Below are positions 43,361-54,064 of a stretch of 64,000 nt of DNA, piece by piece. Position numbers and translations under genes: made by a program. This DNA comes from Alistipes sp. Marseille-P5061 (GTDB lineage: Bacteria > Bacteroidota > Bacteroidia > Bacteroidales > Rikenellaceae), in the NCBI RefSeq assembly GCF_900290115.1, contig NZ_LT985748.1, positions 253,120 through 317,119 on the forward strand, in the 5' to 3' direction. Under the pieces are notes generated by a model that saw nothing but the letters and a program-made list of their open reading frames with translations, ran no database searches and was not told the DNA's origin. Each line of letters begins with the position of its first letter. The stretch's first letter is position 1.

Positions 43361-46107
43361 ATGCACAGAATCCTTCCTCTCGCTCTATGCCTGCTGCTCT
43401 TGTCGGGGCTCTCCGGATGCCATCGGGACAAAGTCTACAGAATCGGCATCTCGCAATGCAGCCAGGACGACTGGCGCACGAAGATGAACGACGAAATCAA
43501 TCGTGAAATCATGCTTCACAAGGATGCCGTGGTGGAGATTCGTTCGGCCGACGACAGCAGCGCCAGACAAATCGACGACATCCGCTACTTTGTCCAAAAC
43601 GGCTTCGACATCCTCATCGTGTCGCCCAACGAGGCGGCGGCCCTGACGCCCGTCATCGACGAGGTATACAAAGCGGGGATTCCCGTCGTCATCTTCGACC
43701 GCAACATCAACAGCCGCAGCTATACGGCGCGCATCGGCGCGGACGACGAGGGGACCGGGCGCGCCGCGGCCCGCTACGCCATGCACCTGCTCGGGGGTAA
43801 GGCCCGTGCCATCGAGATATCCGGACTGAGGGGCTCCACGCCGGCCGCGGCGCGCCATCGGGGATTCGTCCGCGAGCTCGAATCGGCCGGCGGCACGCTG
43901 CTGGCCAGCGCCCCGGGCAACTGGAACAAGGAGGATGCCGTCCCCGTCGTGGACTCCCTGCTAAGCATCCATCCCGAAACGAACCTCATCTATGCCCACA
44001 ACGACCGCATGGCCATCGGGGCGTCGGAGGTTGCCCGCCGCCTCGGACGCGACGACATAAAGATAATAGGTATTGACGCCGCCCCCGACATCGGCATCCG
44101 GGCGGTGGCCGACGGCATCATCGATGCGACGTTCCTCTATCCCACGGAGGGGCACCGCCTCGTCCGCACGGCGCTCGCCATTCTGAAGCACGAGCCCTAT
44201 GAGCGGGAGACCATCCTGCCCGTCTCGTCAGCCGTGGACCGGAGCAACGCCGACATCCTGCTGCGGCAGAACGAGATGCTTAAGGAGGAGACCCGCAAAA
44301 TCGAACTGCTCAAGACCCGGATTGACCTCTTCCAGGCCGAATACTCCGCCCAGAAGTCGCTCTTATACGCCGGCATCGCCATCATCCTGCTGCTCTGCGG
44401 CGTCGGATTCCTCCTGCTGAGAGCCTGGTGGCAGCACAGCCGCCACCAGAAGGAGCTCATGCAGCAGAACCGCCTTCTGGAGGAGGAGCGCGACAAGCAA
44501 AAGCGGCTCAACGAACAGCTCGAGAACGCCACCCAGTCCAAACTGATGTTCTTCACCAACGTGTCGCACGACCTGTGCACGCCGCTGACGCTCATCTCGG
44601 AGCCCGTTGCGCAGCTCGCCGCAGCCGACAACCTCACCCCGCAGCAGCACACCCTCATGAAGATTGCGGAGAAGAACGTGCGGATACTCCGCCGCCTGAT
44701 TGACCAGATACTCGACTTCCGCAAATACGAAAACGGCAAGCTGGAGGTCCATCGCTCGGAGGTGGACTTCAACCAATGCATCCGCGAATGGATGGAGTCG
44801 TTCCATGCGGTTGCCTGCAAGCGGGGCATCAAACTGGAGCTGGAGGCCCCCGCGGCCGGGCAGTCCCTCCCGCTGGCCATCGACGTGGAGAAAATCGAGC
44901 GCGTATTCTTCAATCTGCTCTCCAACGCGCTGAAATATACGCCCCGCAACGGCTCCATCACCGTCCGCTGCCGCTGCGATGCCCGGCAGCTGACCTTCGA
45001 GGTCGCCGACACGGGCGAGGGTATCAGCGAGCACGACATCGGCAACATCTTCGACCGGTTCTACCAGGCCGACCGCATCCACCCCCGCGGCTCGGGCATC
45101 GGTCTGTCGCTGGCCAAGGCCTTCGTGGAGCTCCACGGAGGCACCATCTCGGTCGAGAGCCAGCTGCACAAGGGAGCCCGCTTCACGGTGACGCTCCCCG
45201 TCCGTCACGTCGCCCCGGCCACCACGGAGACCGGAGCGGAAGACGTTGACTCGGCAACAGGGCAGCACAACGTCGAGGCCGAGTTCGAGACGATTGACGA
45301 CCACACCTCCTTCGACGCCGACAAGCCCATCATCCTCGTCATCGACGACAACCGGGACATCCGGCTGCTCATCAAGGAGCTGATGAGCGCCGACTACAAC
45401 ATCCTCACGGCATCGAACGGCCGGGAGGGGGTGCGGCTGGCGGCCAGATACGTGCCCGACCTGGTCATCTGCGACGTCATGATGCCGGTCATGGATGGAC
45501 TGGAGTGCTGCCGGCGCATCAAGAACGAGCTTTCGACCTCGCACATCCCGGTTCTGATGCTGACGGCCTGCTCGATGGACGAACAGCGGGCACAGGGATA
45601 CGACAGCGGAGCCGACGGCTATCTTTCCAAGCCGTTCAGCAGCGCCGTGCTGAAGTCCCGCTGCGCGAGCCTCATCGCCAACCGGAAACGAATCCGTGAG
45701 CTGTGGAGCTCCTCCCTCCCGGCAGGCGGCCGGAAGCAGGAGCGCCCGACGTCCGGCCCGAATGCCCCGGCCGGGGACCGGACAACGAATTCTACAACCG
45801 CTTCCTCGCCCTGTTCCAGGAGGAGATGGGGAATGCCAACCTGAGCATCGACTCGATTGCCGCCAGGATGGGGCTCGAACGCTCGCAGTTCTACCGCAAA
45901 ATCAAGTCGCTCACCAACTACGCCCCCGTGGAGCTAATCCGTCTGCTGCGCCTGCAGCGGGGCCGCACGCTCCTCACCACCACGGACAAGAGCATCAGCG
46001 AGATTGCCTACGAAACGGGCTTCTCCGCTCCATCCTATTTCACGAAATGCTACCGCGACGTCTACGGGGAGACTCCGACCGACGTCCGCAACAGAGTGGC
46101 AAAATAG
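43361..46107 (+). pseudogene. Hybrid two-component sensor-regulator (BT1754-like), frameshifted before its DNA-binding domain
   Basis: From the ATG at 43361 the order is: lipoprotein-like signal (LSGLSGC), periplasmic sugar-binding-protein domain (about 22-290; VYRIGISQCSQDDW, FDILIVSPNEA), membrane segment (about 331-352), histidine kinase with H403 in FTNVSHDLCTPLTL, N-box NLLSNALKY and GSGIGLSLAKAF, and receiver with Asp705 in VICDVMMP. The AraC-type DNA-binding domain (ANLSIDSIAARMGLERSQFY; SISEIAYETGFSAPSYFTK) is in the next frame, ending at 46107. The shift lies near 45771-45785 beside a run of four G. It could be a true mutation or a base-call error. If intact, it would activate the divergent transporter-kinase genes on binding fructose. 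Confidence 0.8.
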
Positions 46108-46133
46108 AGCGCCCGACCGCATCGCCCGCGCTG

Positions 46134-46165
46134 AAACGCACCTTCTGCCCGGCGAGGTGCGTTTT
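46134..46165 (+). terminator. Intrinsic terminator
   Basis: AAACGCACCT (46134-46143) pairs with AGGTGCGTTT (46155-46164). It ends the hybrid sensor transcript. Confidence 0.7.
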
Positions 46166-46289
46166 CGCATTACGCCCTCTCCGCAGGGCGCAGGCCGAGT
46201 TCCCGGCGCTCTCCGGACACCGACGCCCGTCCCTTTTTCCGACAGCGCCGCGCCACGACGCAGCTGCGCCGTCCGCACGACGCAGGGAT

Positions 46290-46320
46290 TTGGCTTTTCC
46301 GGCGGAATTCGGTACCTTTG
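46290..46320 (+). promoter_or_regulatory. Promoter of the Crp/Fnr-type gene
   Basis: TTG (46290-46292), 20-nt spacer, TACCTTTG (46313-46320), 32 bases before the ATG. Confidence 0.65.
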
Positions 46321-46352
46321 TACAGCCGCGCAACCGCGGCCCGCCTCCCGAC

Positions 46353-46934
46353 ATGTACTTCATCGACGCCATACGCATGCTCTGCCCGCTCTCCGCCGAG
46401 AGCGAACGCCGCCTTGTCGAGGTCACGACCCCCTGCCGCTTCCCGAAGCGCTACCAGCTGGTCCGCGACGGGGAGTTCTGCCATTCGGCCTACTTCCTCG
46501 AGCAGGGGATGACCCGCTCGTTCTGGGTCGTCGACGGCGAGGAGGTTACCACCTCCTTCTCGAGCGAGGGCGGAATCGTCTTCAGCATGGACGAGCTCTA
46601 CTACGGCCGGCGCAGCGAGGAGGTGGTCGAGACACTCGAGGAGACCTCCGCGCGACGGATTGCACTCGACGACCTGCGCACACTCTTCCGCACGAACCTC
46701 GAACTGGCCAACTGGGGGCTCATCATCCACCAGAACGAGTACCGGCGGCTCCACCGTTCGCACAAGGAGCGCCTCACGCTCCCGGCCGAGGAGCGCTACG
46801 AGGCCTTCTGCCGTCAGTTTCCCGACGTCTGCCGACGGGCCCAGCTGGGCTACATCGCCTCCTACCTGGGCATCTCGCTCTCGACGCTGAGCCGGCTGCG
46901 GGCAAAAAAGGCGAAGCGCGGTGCAGGAATTTGA
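46353..46934 (+). CDS. Crp/Fnr-family transcriptional regulator
   Basis: 193 residues from MYFIDAIRML; the open frame extends much further left but only mirrors the sensor gene. The N-terminal cyclic-nucleotide-binding-like beta-roll (PKRYQLVRDGEFCHSAYFLEQGMTRSFW) lacks the residues that hold cAMP, so the ligand is unknown. The C-terminal helix-turn-helix is GYIASYLGISLSTLSRLRAKK. No Cys cluster is present, so it is not an Fe-S-type Fnr. It lies ahead of an acyltransferase gene, without proof of a link. Confidence 0.85.
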   Translation: MYFIDAIRMLCPLSAESERRLVEVTTPCRFPKRYQLVRDGEFCHSAYFLEQGMTRSFWVVDGEEVTTSFSSEGGIVFSMDELYYGRRSEEVVETLEETSARRIALDDLRTLFRTNLELANWGLIIHQNEYRRLHRSHKERLTLPAEERYEAFCRQFPDVCRRAQLGYIASYLGISLSTLSRLRAKKAKRGAGI

Positions 46935-46966
46935 CGCAGCGCAAATTTTATTCACCCGCCGCTCCT

Positions 46967-46974
46967 TAACTTTG
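46967..46974 (+). promoter_or_regulatory. Probable -7 element of the acyltransferase gene
   Basis: TAACTTTG fits TAnnTTTG, 32 bases before the ATG. No TTG lies at the right distance. Confidence 0.4.
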
Positions 46975-47006
46975 CAGCGTCACTGAACTCCGAAAACGAC
47001 CGCACC

Positions 47007-48152
47007 ATGCTCACCCCCCATACGGCATTCTCCGATTCGAAACCCCACTACGAACTGCTGGACGGCCTGCGCGGCGTCGCCGCTCTGCTGGTGGTCTGGT
47101 ACCACCTCTTCGAGGCCTTCGCCACCAGCCCCGTCGACCAGCGCTTCAACCACGGCTATCTGGCCGTCGACTTCTTCTTCCTCCTTTCGGGATTCGTGAT
47201 TGGCTACGCCTACGACGAGCGGTGGGGCCGCGGGCTGCGCATGCGCGATTTCATCAAGCGGCGCCTCATCCGCCTCCACCCGATGGTCGTCCTGGGGGCG
47301 CTGCTGGGTGCCGCAGCCTTTTTCGTGCAGGGAAGCGTGCGTTGGAACGGCGAGCCGGTCTCGACCGGCATGGTGCTTGCGGCACTGCTCTGCGGCCTGC
47401 TGCTCATCCCCGCATGGCCCGGCGCCGGGCACGAGGTGCGCGGCAACGGCGAGATGTATCCGCTCAACGGCCCCGGCTGGTCGCTCTTCTTTGAGTATCT
47501 GGGCAACCTGCTCTACATGCTGCTGCTCCGGCGGCTGCCGACGCGCTGGCTGACGTTGCTCGTCGCCCTCACGGGTGCGGCGCTGGCGGCCTTTGCCATC
47601 GGCGACCTGTCGGGATACGGCCATCTGGGGGTAGGGTGGACACTCGCCGGCAGCAACTTCCCGGGCGGAATGCTGCGGCTGCTCTTCGCCTTCCCCGCCG
47701 GACTGCTCCTCGCACGGCGCTTCCGCCCGGTGCGCATCCGCGGCGCCTTCTGGCTCTGCAGCCTCTCGCTGGCCGTGCTGCTCGCCATGCCCTATGTCGG
47801 CTCGGAGCAGAACCACCTCTTCAACGGCCTCTACGACACGCTCAGCACGCTGCTGCTCTTCCCGCTGCTGCTCTGGCTCGGCGCCTCGGGCCATGCCACG
47901 GATGCGGCAACGGCCCGCATCTGCGGCTTTCTGGGCGACATCTCCTATCCGCTCTACATGGTACACTATCCCTCGATGTACCTCTTCTACGCCTGGGTAT
48001 GGAACCACGGATACACCTTCTCCGAGGTGTGGCCCGTCGCCGCAGCGCTCTTTGCGGGCAACATCCTGCTGGCGTGGTTCGTGCTGAAAATCTACGACGA
48101 ACCGCTGCGTCGCCTCCTCACGGCTCGCTTCCTCCGGCCGCGCCGGCAGTAG
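47007..48152 (+). CDS. Acyltransferase 3 family membrane protein
   Basis: 381 residues with about ten membrane segments. The N-terminal LLDGLRGVAALLVVWYHL carries the conserved Arg of the family and the DGLRG signature. The segment RRLIRLHPMVVLG carries the second conserved Arg region. Such proteins move acetyl or similar groups onto extracellular polysaccharide or other surface acceptors. No polysaccharide cluster is adjacent, so the acceptor is unknown. It is followed by the cysK leader. Confidence 0.85.
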   Translation: MLTPHTAFSDSKPHYELLDGLRGVAALLVVWYHLFEAFATSPVDQRFNHGYLAVDFFFLLSGFVIGYAYDERWGRGLRMRDFIKRRLIRLHPMVVLGALLGAAAFFVQGSVRWNGEPVSTGMVLAALLCGLLLIPAWPGAGHEVRGNGEMYPLNGPGWSLFFEYLGNLLYMLLLRRLPTRWLTLLVALTGAALAAFAIGDLSGYGHLGVGWTLAGSNFPGGMLRLLFAFPAGLLLARRFRPVRIRGAFWLCSLSLAVLLAMPYVGSEQNHLFNGLYDTLSTLLLFPLLLWLGASGHATDAATARICGFLGDISYPLYMVHYPSMYLFYAWVWNHGYTFSEVWPVAAALFAGNILLAWFVLKIYDEPLRRLLTARFLRPRRQ

Positions 48153-48180
48153 CCCCCCCCGAAATTTTCGCACTTGGGAT

Positions 48181-48211
48181 TTGCTTTTTTTCGTTTCGTT
48201 TTCTATTTTTG
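48181..48211 (+). promoter_or_regulatory. Promoter of the cysK leader
   Basis: TTG (48181-48183), 20-nt spacer, TATTTTTG (48204-48211). The transcript should start near 48218, giving a leader of about 220 nt before cysK. Confidence 0.7.
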
Positions 48212-48275
48212 TCCGCTGAATTGCCTTTCGGCATTCATCGAGACTATGAGGAGCCAGAAACAACAGATTGCAACC

Positions 48276-48341
48276 ATGAACCTCCGGATGCGTTCCGCAT
48301 ACGCCGGCTGGTGCATCGCGGCTTGTTGTTGCTGTTGTTAA
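48276..48341 (+). CDS. Cysteine-run leader peptide of cysK (putative attenuator ORF)
   Basis: 21 codons from the ATG at 48276 (an in-frame ATG at 48246 would give 31). The peptide ends with five consecutive Cys codons (48324-48338: TGT TGT TGC TGT TGT) before TAA, and another Cys codon lies at 48312. Six of the last nine residues are cysteine. The promoter lies upstream and a terminator with a competing hairpin lies just downstream, ahead of cysteine synthase. By analogy with his, trp and leu leaders, ribosome stalling on these codons when Cys-tRNA is scarce would change RNA folding. It is not expected to be a functional protein. No experimental support can be read from sequence. Confidence 0.75.
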   Translation: MNLRMRSAYAGWCIAACCCCC

Positions 48342-48348
48342 AGCTCAT

Positions 48349-48394
48349 CCCGAAGGAGCGGGCTTAAGGCCCGTCCATGCGGCTCCTCTTTTTT
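48349..48394 (+). terminator. Attenuator: intrinsic terminator with an overlapping alternative hairpin
   Basis: Terminator: AGGAGC (48354-48359) pairs with GCTCCT (48382-48387), with an inner GGGC/GCCC stem, then six T (48389-48394). Competing stem: CCCG (48349-48352) pairs with CGGG (48359-48362), using bases of the terminator's left arm. A further option is GCTC (48343-48346) with GAGC (48356-48359). The leader stop codon lies 12 bases upstream of the terminator, within reach of a stalled ribosome. Confidence 0.7.
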
Positions 48395-48439
48395 CCGCTT
48401 TTTACATAATCAAGGTTTTACCCAAACTCATCGTATCCA

Positions 48440-49348
48440 ATGGTGAAGAATAACATTCTGGAAACCATCGGCAATACGCCGATGGTACGCATCAACCGGC
48501 TGAACAGCAAACCCAACGTCGAAATATGGGCCAAACTCGAAGGATTCAACCCCACGGGCAGCATCAAGGACCGCATCGCGCTCCAGATGATTGAGCAGGC
48601 CGAACGCGAAGGGCGCCTCCGCCCGGGGCAGACCATCATCGAGCCAACATCGGGCAATACGGGCATCGGACTGGCCGTCATCGGCATCGTCAAAGGCTAT
48701 CCCGTCGAAATCGTGATGAGCCGCGCCGTCTCGGTCGAACGGCGGAAAATCATCCGCTCCTACGGGGCGAAGGTCACCCTGACCCCGGCCGAGGAGGGGA
48801 CCGACGGAGCCATTCGTCTGGCCCGGCGGCTGGTTGCCGAGCATCCCGGCAAGTACTTCATGCCCGACCAGTTCAGCAACGCGCAGAACTACCAGGCGCA
48901 CTACGAGAAGACGGCCGCCGAAATCTGGGAACAGACCGAAGGGCGCATCGACTACTTCGTCAGCGCACTCGGTACCTCGGGCACCATCATGGGAATCTCC
49001 CGCTTTCTGAAGGCACGCAACCCCGACATCCGGATTGTCTCGGCCCATCCGGTCCGCGGCCACTACATCCAGGGGCTGAAGAACATGGAGGAGGCCATCG
49101 TACCGGCCATCTACGACCCCTCGCGCATCGACCTGCAGGTTATGGTCGAGAGCGAGGAGGCCATTGCCATGGCGCGTCAGATTATCGCCCGCGAGGGGAT
49201 TTTCGCCGGCATGAGCAGCGGCGCCGCCATGATTGCGGCCCTGCACATCGCCGAGCGGATTGACCACGGCAACATCGTCGTCATCTTCCCCGACCGGGCC
49301 GAGAAGTACCTCAGCACCACCATGTTCGCCGACCTTGCGGAGGATTAG
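48440..49348 (+). CDS. cysK: Cysteine synthase (CysK/CysM family)
   Basis: 302 residues, cytoplasmic PLP enzyme that makes L-cysteine from an activated serine (O-acetylserine) and sulfide. The PLP lysine lies in NPTGSIKDR, the substrate loop is EPTSGNTGIG, and the phosphate-binding glycines lie in SALGTSGTIMG. PTGSIKDR instead of PGGSVKDR is more like CysM-type or O-phosphoserine-using enzymes, so the exact substrate is open. It has its own promoter and cysteine-rich leader, so it is probably controlled by cysteine supply. A strong terminator follows. Confidence 0.9.
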   Translation: MVKNNILETIGNTPMVRINRLNSKPNVEIWAKLEGFNPTGSIKDRIALQMIEQAEREGRLRPGQTIIEPTSGNTGIGLAVIGIVKGYPVEIVMSRAVSVERRKIIRSYGAKVTLTPAEEGTDGAIRLARRLVAEHPGKYFMPDQFSNAQNYQAHYEKTAAEIWEQTEGRIDYFVSALGTSGTIMGISRFLKARNPDIRIVSAHPVRGHYIQGLKNMEEAIVPAIYDPSRIDLQVMVESEEAIAMARQIIAREGIFAGMSSGAAMIAALHIAERIDHGNIVVIFPDRAEKYLSTTMFADLAED

Positions 49349-49466
49349 CGCCGGAAAGTCCTGCGGCATCGCCGGCCGGGCACCCTGTCATCCGGCAACG
49401 GTCACTGTGCCGCAGCCGCCGGACACGGCCCGCCGGAAAGCTGAGGCCTCCGGCAGCCGCAAAAAC

Positions 49467-49506
49467 GCCCGAAGGGCGGGACCCCAATGGGTCCCGCCCT
49501 TCGGCC
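49467..49506. terminator. Bidirectional terminator between cysK and udk
   Basis: A long GC-rich stem (GCCCGAAGGGCGGGACC and complement) with a CAAT loop, flanked by A and T tracts on its two sides. It serves both converging genes. Confidence 0.8.
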
Positions 49507-49572
49507 TGTTTCGGTATCACCAGAACGTATCGCCCGCGACCGGCGGAGCGCCTCCGGCACACCATCTTCCCG

Positions 49573-50193
49573 TCACTTGTTCTCTATCAGCGAGCGGATG
49601 TTCTGGATAAGCATCGACACGGCTACCGAGTTGAAGCCGCCCTCGGGAATGATGACGTCGGCATACTTCTTCGACGGCTCGACAAACTCCTCGTGCATGG
49701 GCTTGACCGTTGTCGTATACTGCGTGATGACCGACTGCATCGTCCGGCCCCGTTCGCAGACGTCGCGCAGGATGCGGCGCGCCAGCCGGATGTCGGCGTC
49801 GGTATCGACGTAGACCTTGATGTCCATCAGGTCACGCAGCTCCTTGTTCTCGAAAATCAGGATGCCGTCGACGATAATCACGCGCGAAGGCTTGACGCAG
49901 ACCGTCTCCGAGGTGCGGTCGTGCTCGACGAACGAATAGACCGGATGCTCGATGGGCACGTTGTCCTTCAGCGCCTTGATGTGTTCGACCAGCATCTGCG
50001 TATCGAACGCCTGGGGGTGGTCGTAGTTGAGCTTCGTGCGCTCCTCGTAGGTCAATTCGGGATGCGCCTTGTAGTAGTAGTCGTGGCACAGCGTGGCGAC
50101 GTCGTCACCCTGAAAGGCCTCCTGCAGACGCTTGACGAGCGTCGACTTTCCCGAGCCGGTTCCTCCGGCCACTCCGATAACGGTAACTTCCAT
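49573..50193 (-). CDS. udk: Uridine kinase
   Basis: 206 residues, cytoplasmic. It phosphorylates uridine and cytidine to UMP and CMP in pyrimidine salvage. The P-loop GGTGSGKST is at the N-terminus, followed by CHDYYYKAH and YDHPQAFDT, which belong to the substrate site of this family. VIIVDGILIFENKEL marks the Walker B-like region and DADIRLARRILRD the lid. Normal length. Its start lies 82 bases from the gyrB stop and it is on the same strand. Confidence 0.95.
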   Translation of the reverse strand: MEVTVIGVAGGTGSGKSTLVKRLQEAFQGDDVATLCHDYYYKAHPELTYEERTKLNYDHPQAFDTQMLVEHIKALKDNVPIEHPVYSFVEHDRTSETVCVKPSRVIIVDGILIFENKELRDLMDIKVYVDTDADIRLARRILRDVCERGRTMQSVITQYTTTVKPMHEEFVEPSKKYADVIIPEGGFNSVAVSMLIQNIRSLIENK

Positions 50194-50275
50194 ACGGTCA
50201 GTTTTTAGGAGTTTTTATCTAAAGAAAAGGATTGCCGCCGCTGAGGGAGACAATCCTTTTCATTGCATACCTGCA

Positions 50276-52283
<2,008 letters not shown>

Positions 52284-52289
52284 ACACTC

Positions 52290-52624
52290 CGGCCGGGGCA
52301 TTATGCCGTTTTTACGGGGAAAATCATACAAAGGGAGGATTGCGCCGGAAGCATCCGGTCGAGGGGTCCGCCGTATCCCGCACCGGCCCGAAAAGAGCAC
52401 GGCGGGCGGCACGCAGCCCCGCCGCCCCGAAGAGCGGAGGCCACGCCGCCGGCACACCCCGGGAGCGCCAACCGATACCGCATGCGCCCCCGCATCCGAC
52501 CGCGGCTCCCGGTTCCTGGAAAGCATCTGTTCCAGTCCACGGGCGGCACTCGTCCGTGCCCCGGGCATTACAGCATCCGTTCCGCAAGCCGGCGTCCGAC
52601 ACCGACGGTCCGTACATCCGCCGC
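52290..52624. other. GC-rich spacer without a recognised gene
   Basis: Short frames exist on both strands, but their translations are Arg/Pro-rich and inconsistent. No repeat, RNA or promoter pattern was seen. Confidence 0.5.
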
Positions 52625-52658
52625 AAAAGAAAAAGGCGTCCCGGGACCCCGCGACGCC
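52625..52658 (-). terminator. Terminator of ftsE
   Basis: GGCGTC (52635-52640) pairs with GACGCC (52653-52658). On the minus strand it is followed by a T-rich tract (A-rich at 52625-52634 on the plus strand). Confidence 0.65.
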
Positions 52659-52687
52659 GTGCACTCCGCCAAGCACTCCGCCGAATG

Positions 52688-53422
52688 CTAACCGAGCTCC
52701 GAGAGCAGGTCCACCTCGCGGATGTGCCCCTTGGCAAAGAGGAGCGCGCGGGCAGGGTAGTTCTCGATGAGCGCGGTGTTATGCGTCGACATCACCACGG
52801 CGCAGCCCCGCGCGGCAATGTCGCGGAAGAGCTGCATGATGCCCTCGGCCGTCACCGGGTCGAGGTTTCCCGTCGGCTCGTCGGCCAGCAGCACCTTGGG
52901 GTCGTTGAGCAGGGCGCGACCGATGACCAGGCGCTGCTGCTCGCCGCCCGAGAGCTCGAAGGGCATCTTGTAGGCCTTCGACTCGAGGTGGACAATCTTC
53001 AGAATCTTGTCAATCCGCTGGCGAATCGCGCTCTCCTCCTTCCAGCCCGTCGCCTTCATCACGTAATAGAGGTTCATGAAGACGTTGCGGTCGGTCAGCA
53101 GCTGGTAGTCCTGGAAGACGATGCCGATTTTGCGGCGCAGGTAGGGGATATCCCTGCGTCGGAGCCGGCGCAGGTCGAATCCGGCCACATAGCCCTCACC
53201 CGTGAGCAGCGGCACCTCGGCGTAGAGCGTCTTGAGCAGCGTGCTCTTGCCGCTGCCCACGCGCCCGAGCAGATAGACGAACTCGCCCTCGGCGACGGTG
53301 AAGCTCACCTCCGAAAGCACCATTTCGCCCTCGCGGAGCTGTTTGGCCTCCGACCTGCGTCCGAAAGAGGCATCGGCGTGGTAGATTGCCGCATTCTCGA
53401 GTTTTACTACGTAATCGCTCAT
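52688..53422 (-). CDS. ftsE: FtsE-like ABC transporter ATPase
   Basis: 244 residues, cytoplasmic. It is the ATPase partner of the membrane protein FtsX in cell division and peptidoglycan hydrolase control. Walker [10 protein letters not shown], signature LSGGEQQR, Walker B VLLADEPT and the switch His in MSTHN are all intact. The N-terminal [34 protein letters not shown] carries an extra loop between the first strands. No ftsX follows in the window, which is common in Bacteroidetes where the genes are split. Confidence 0.85.
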   Translation of the reverse strand: MSDYVVKLENAAIYHADASFGRRSEAKQLREGEMVLSEVSFTVAEGEFVYLLGRVGSGKSTLLKTLYAEVPLLTGEGYVAGFDLRRLRRRDIPYLRRKIGIVFQDYQLLTDRNVFMNLYYVMKATGWKEESAIRQRIDKILKIVHLESKAYKMPFELSGGEQQRLVIGRALLNDPKVLLADEPTGNLDPVTAEGIMQLFRDIAARGCAVVMSTHNTALIENYPARALLFAKGHIREVDLLSELG

Positions 53423-53508
53423 ATCTGGTTATTGCCGGATTTTCTGCCAAAGGTACGCAAAAATCCCGATTATTCCGCCCCCGGCGGGCCATTTTGCACG
53501 CCGCGCTT

Positions 53509-53537
53509 TTGTATTTTCCCGAAAAGAGTTATCTTTG
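53509..53537 (+). promoter_or_regulatory. Promoter of tmRNA
   Basis: TTG (53509-53511), 18-nt spacer, TATCTTTG (53530-53537), 42 bases before the mature 5' end. Confidence 0.55.
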
Positions 53538-53579
53538 CCTCCGGTTTCCATGAGGACTCGTCCCGTGCGGAACAAATCC

Positions 53580-53980
53580 GGGGGTGCCCGGTTTTGACAG
53601 CAGGCAGAGTCGGATTGTAAGCACGTCGAGCGCTGTGTGGCGGCTCGTAAATCCCGACACTCGACAATCAAATGGCAATAACAGCTATGCACTCGCTGCC
53701 TAATTTTCAAGGAAAATTAGCTTAATCGCCGGGTCCAAGGCGGCTTGGCGACGAGTATCCCGGGCGACTGTTCCGCTCCTTAACGGTTGTCCATATGGGG
53801 TATCATCAATTTGGAGATAGTGCGACGGAGGGTTCCGGCCGGCGTGCGAAATCAAAGGAACTGGGCTTGGGGTTAGGTTGCCGCCTGCCAGACCCCGGGA
53901 GAAGGACCAAACGGCGGATAAGCGTGTAGAAAGCTTTCGGGCTCCTTGTTTGGACGCGGGTTCGACTCCCGCCACCTCCA
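53580..53980 (+). ncRNA. ssrA: tmRNA
   Basis: About 401 nt. The 5' end GGGGGTG pairs with the 3' CACCTCC, and the tRNA-like T-arm GGGTTCGACTCCC lies near the 3' end. The tag-coding frame begins at about 53674 (GGC AAT AAC AGC ...) and ends at TAA 53701-53703, giving a tag GNNSYALAA. It frees stalled ribosomes and marks the unfinished proteins for proteolysis. The genome continues ACAA after the acceptor rather than ACCA, so CCA would be added after transcription. Confidence 0.93.
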
Positions 53981-53989
53981 CAAAACGAC

Positions 53990-54030
53990 GAATCGCACCG
54001 GTCTTGTTATCAGACCGGTGCGATTCATTT
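53990..54030 (+). terminator. tmRNA terminator
   Basis: A 15-bp stem (53990-54004 with 54012-54026), loop of seven, followed by a T-rich tail. Confidence 0.85.
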
Positions 54031-54064
54031 TATCAAGCTCCGGAAGAGCTCCGCCCGTCCGTCA

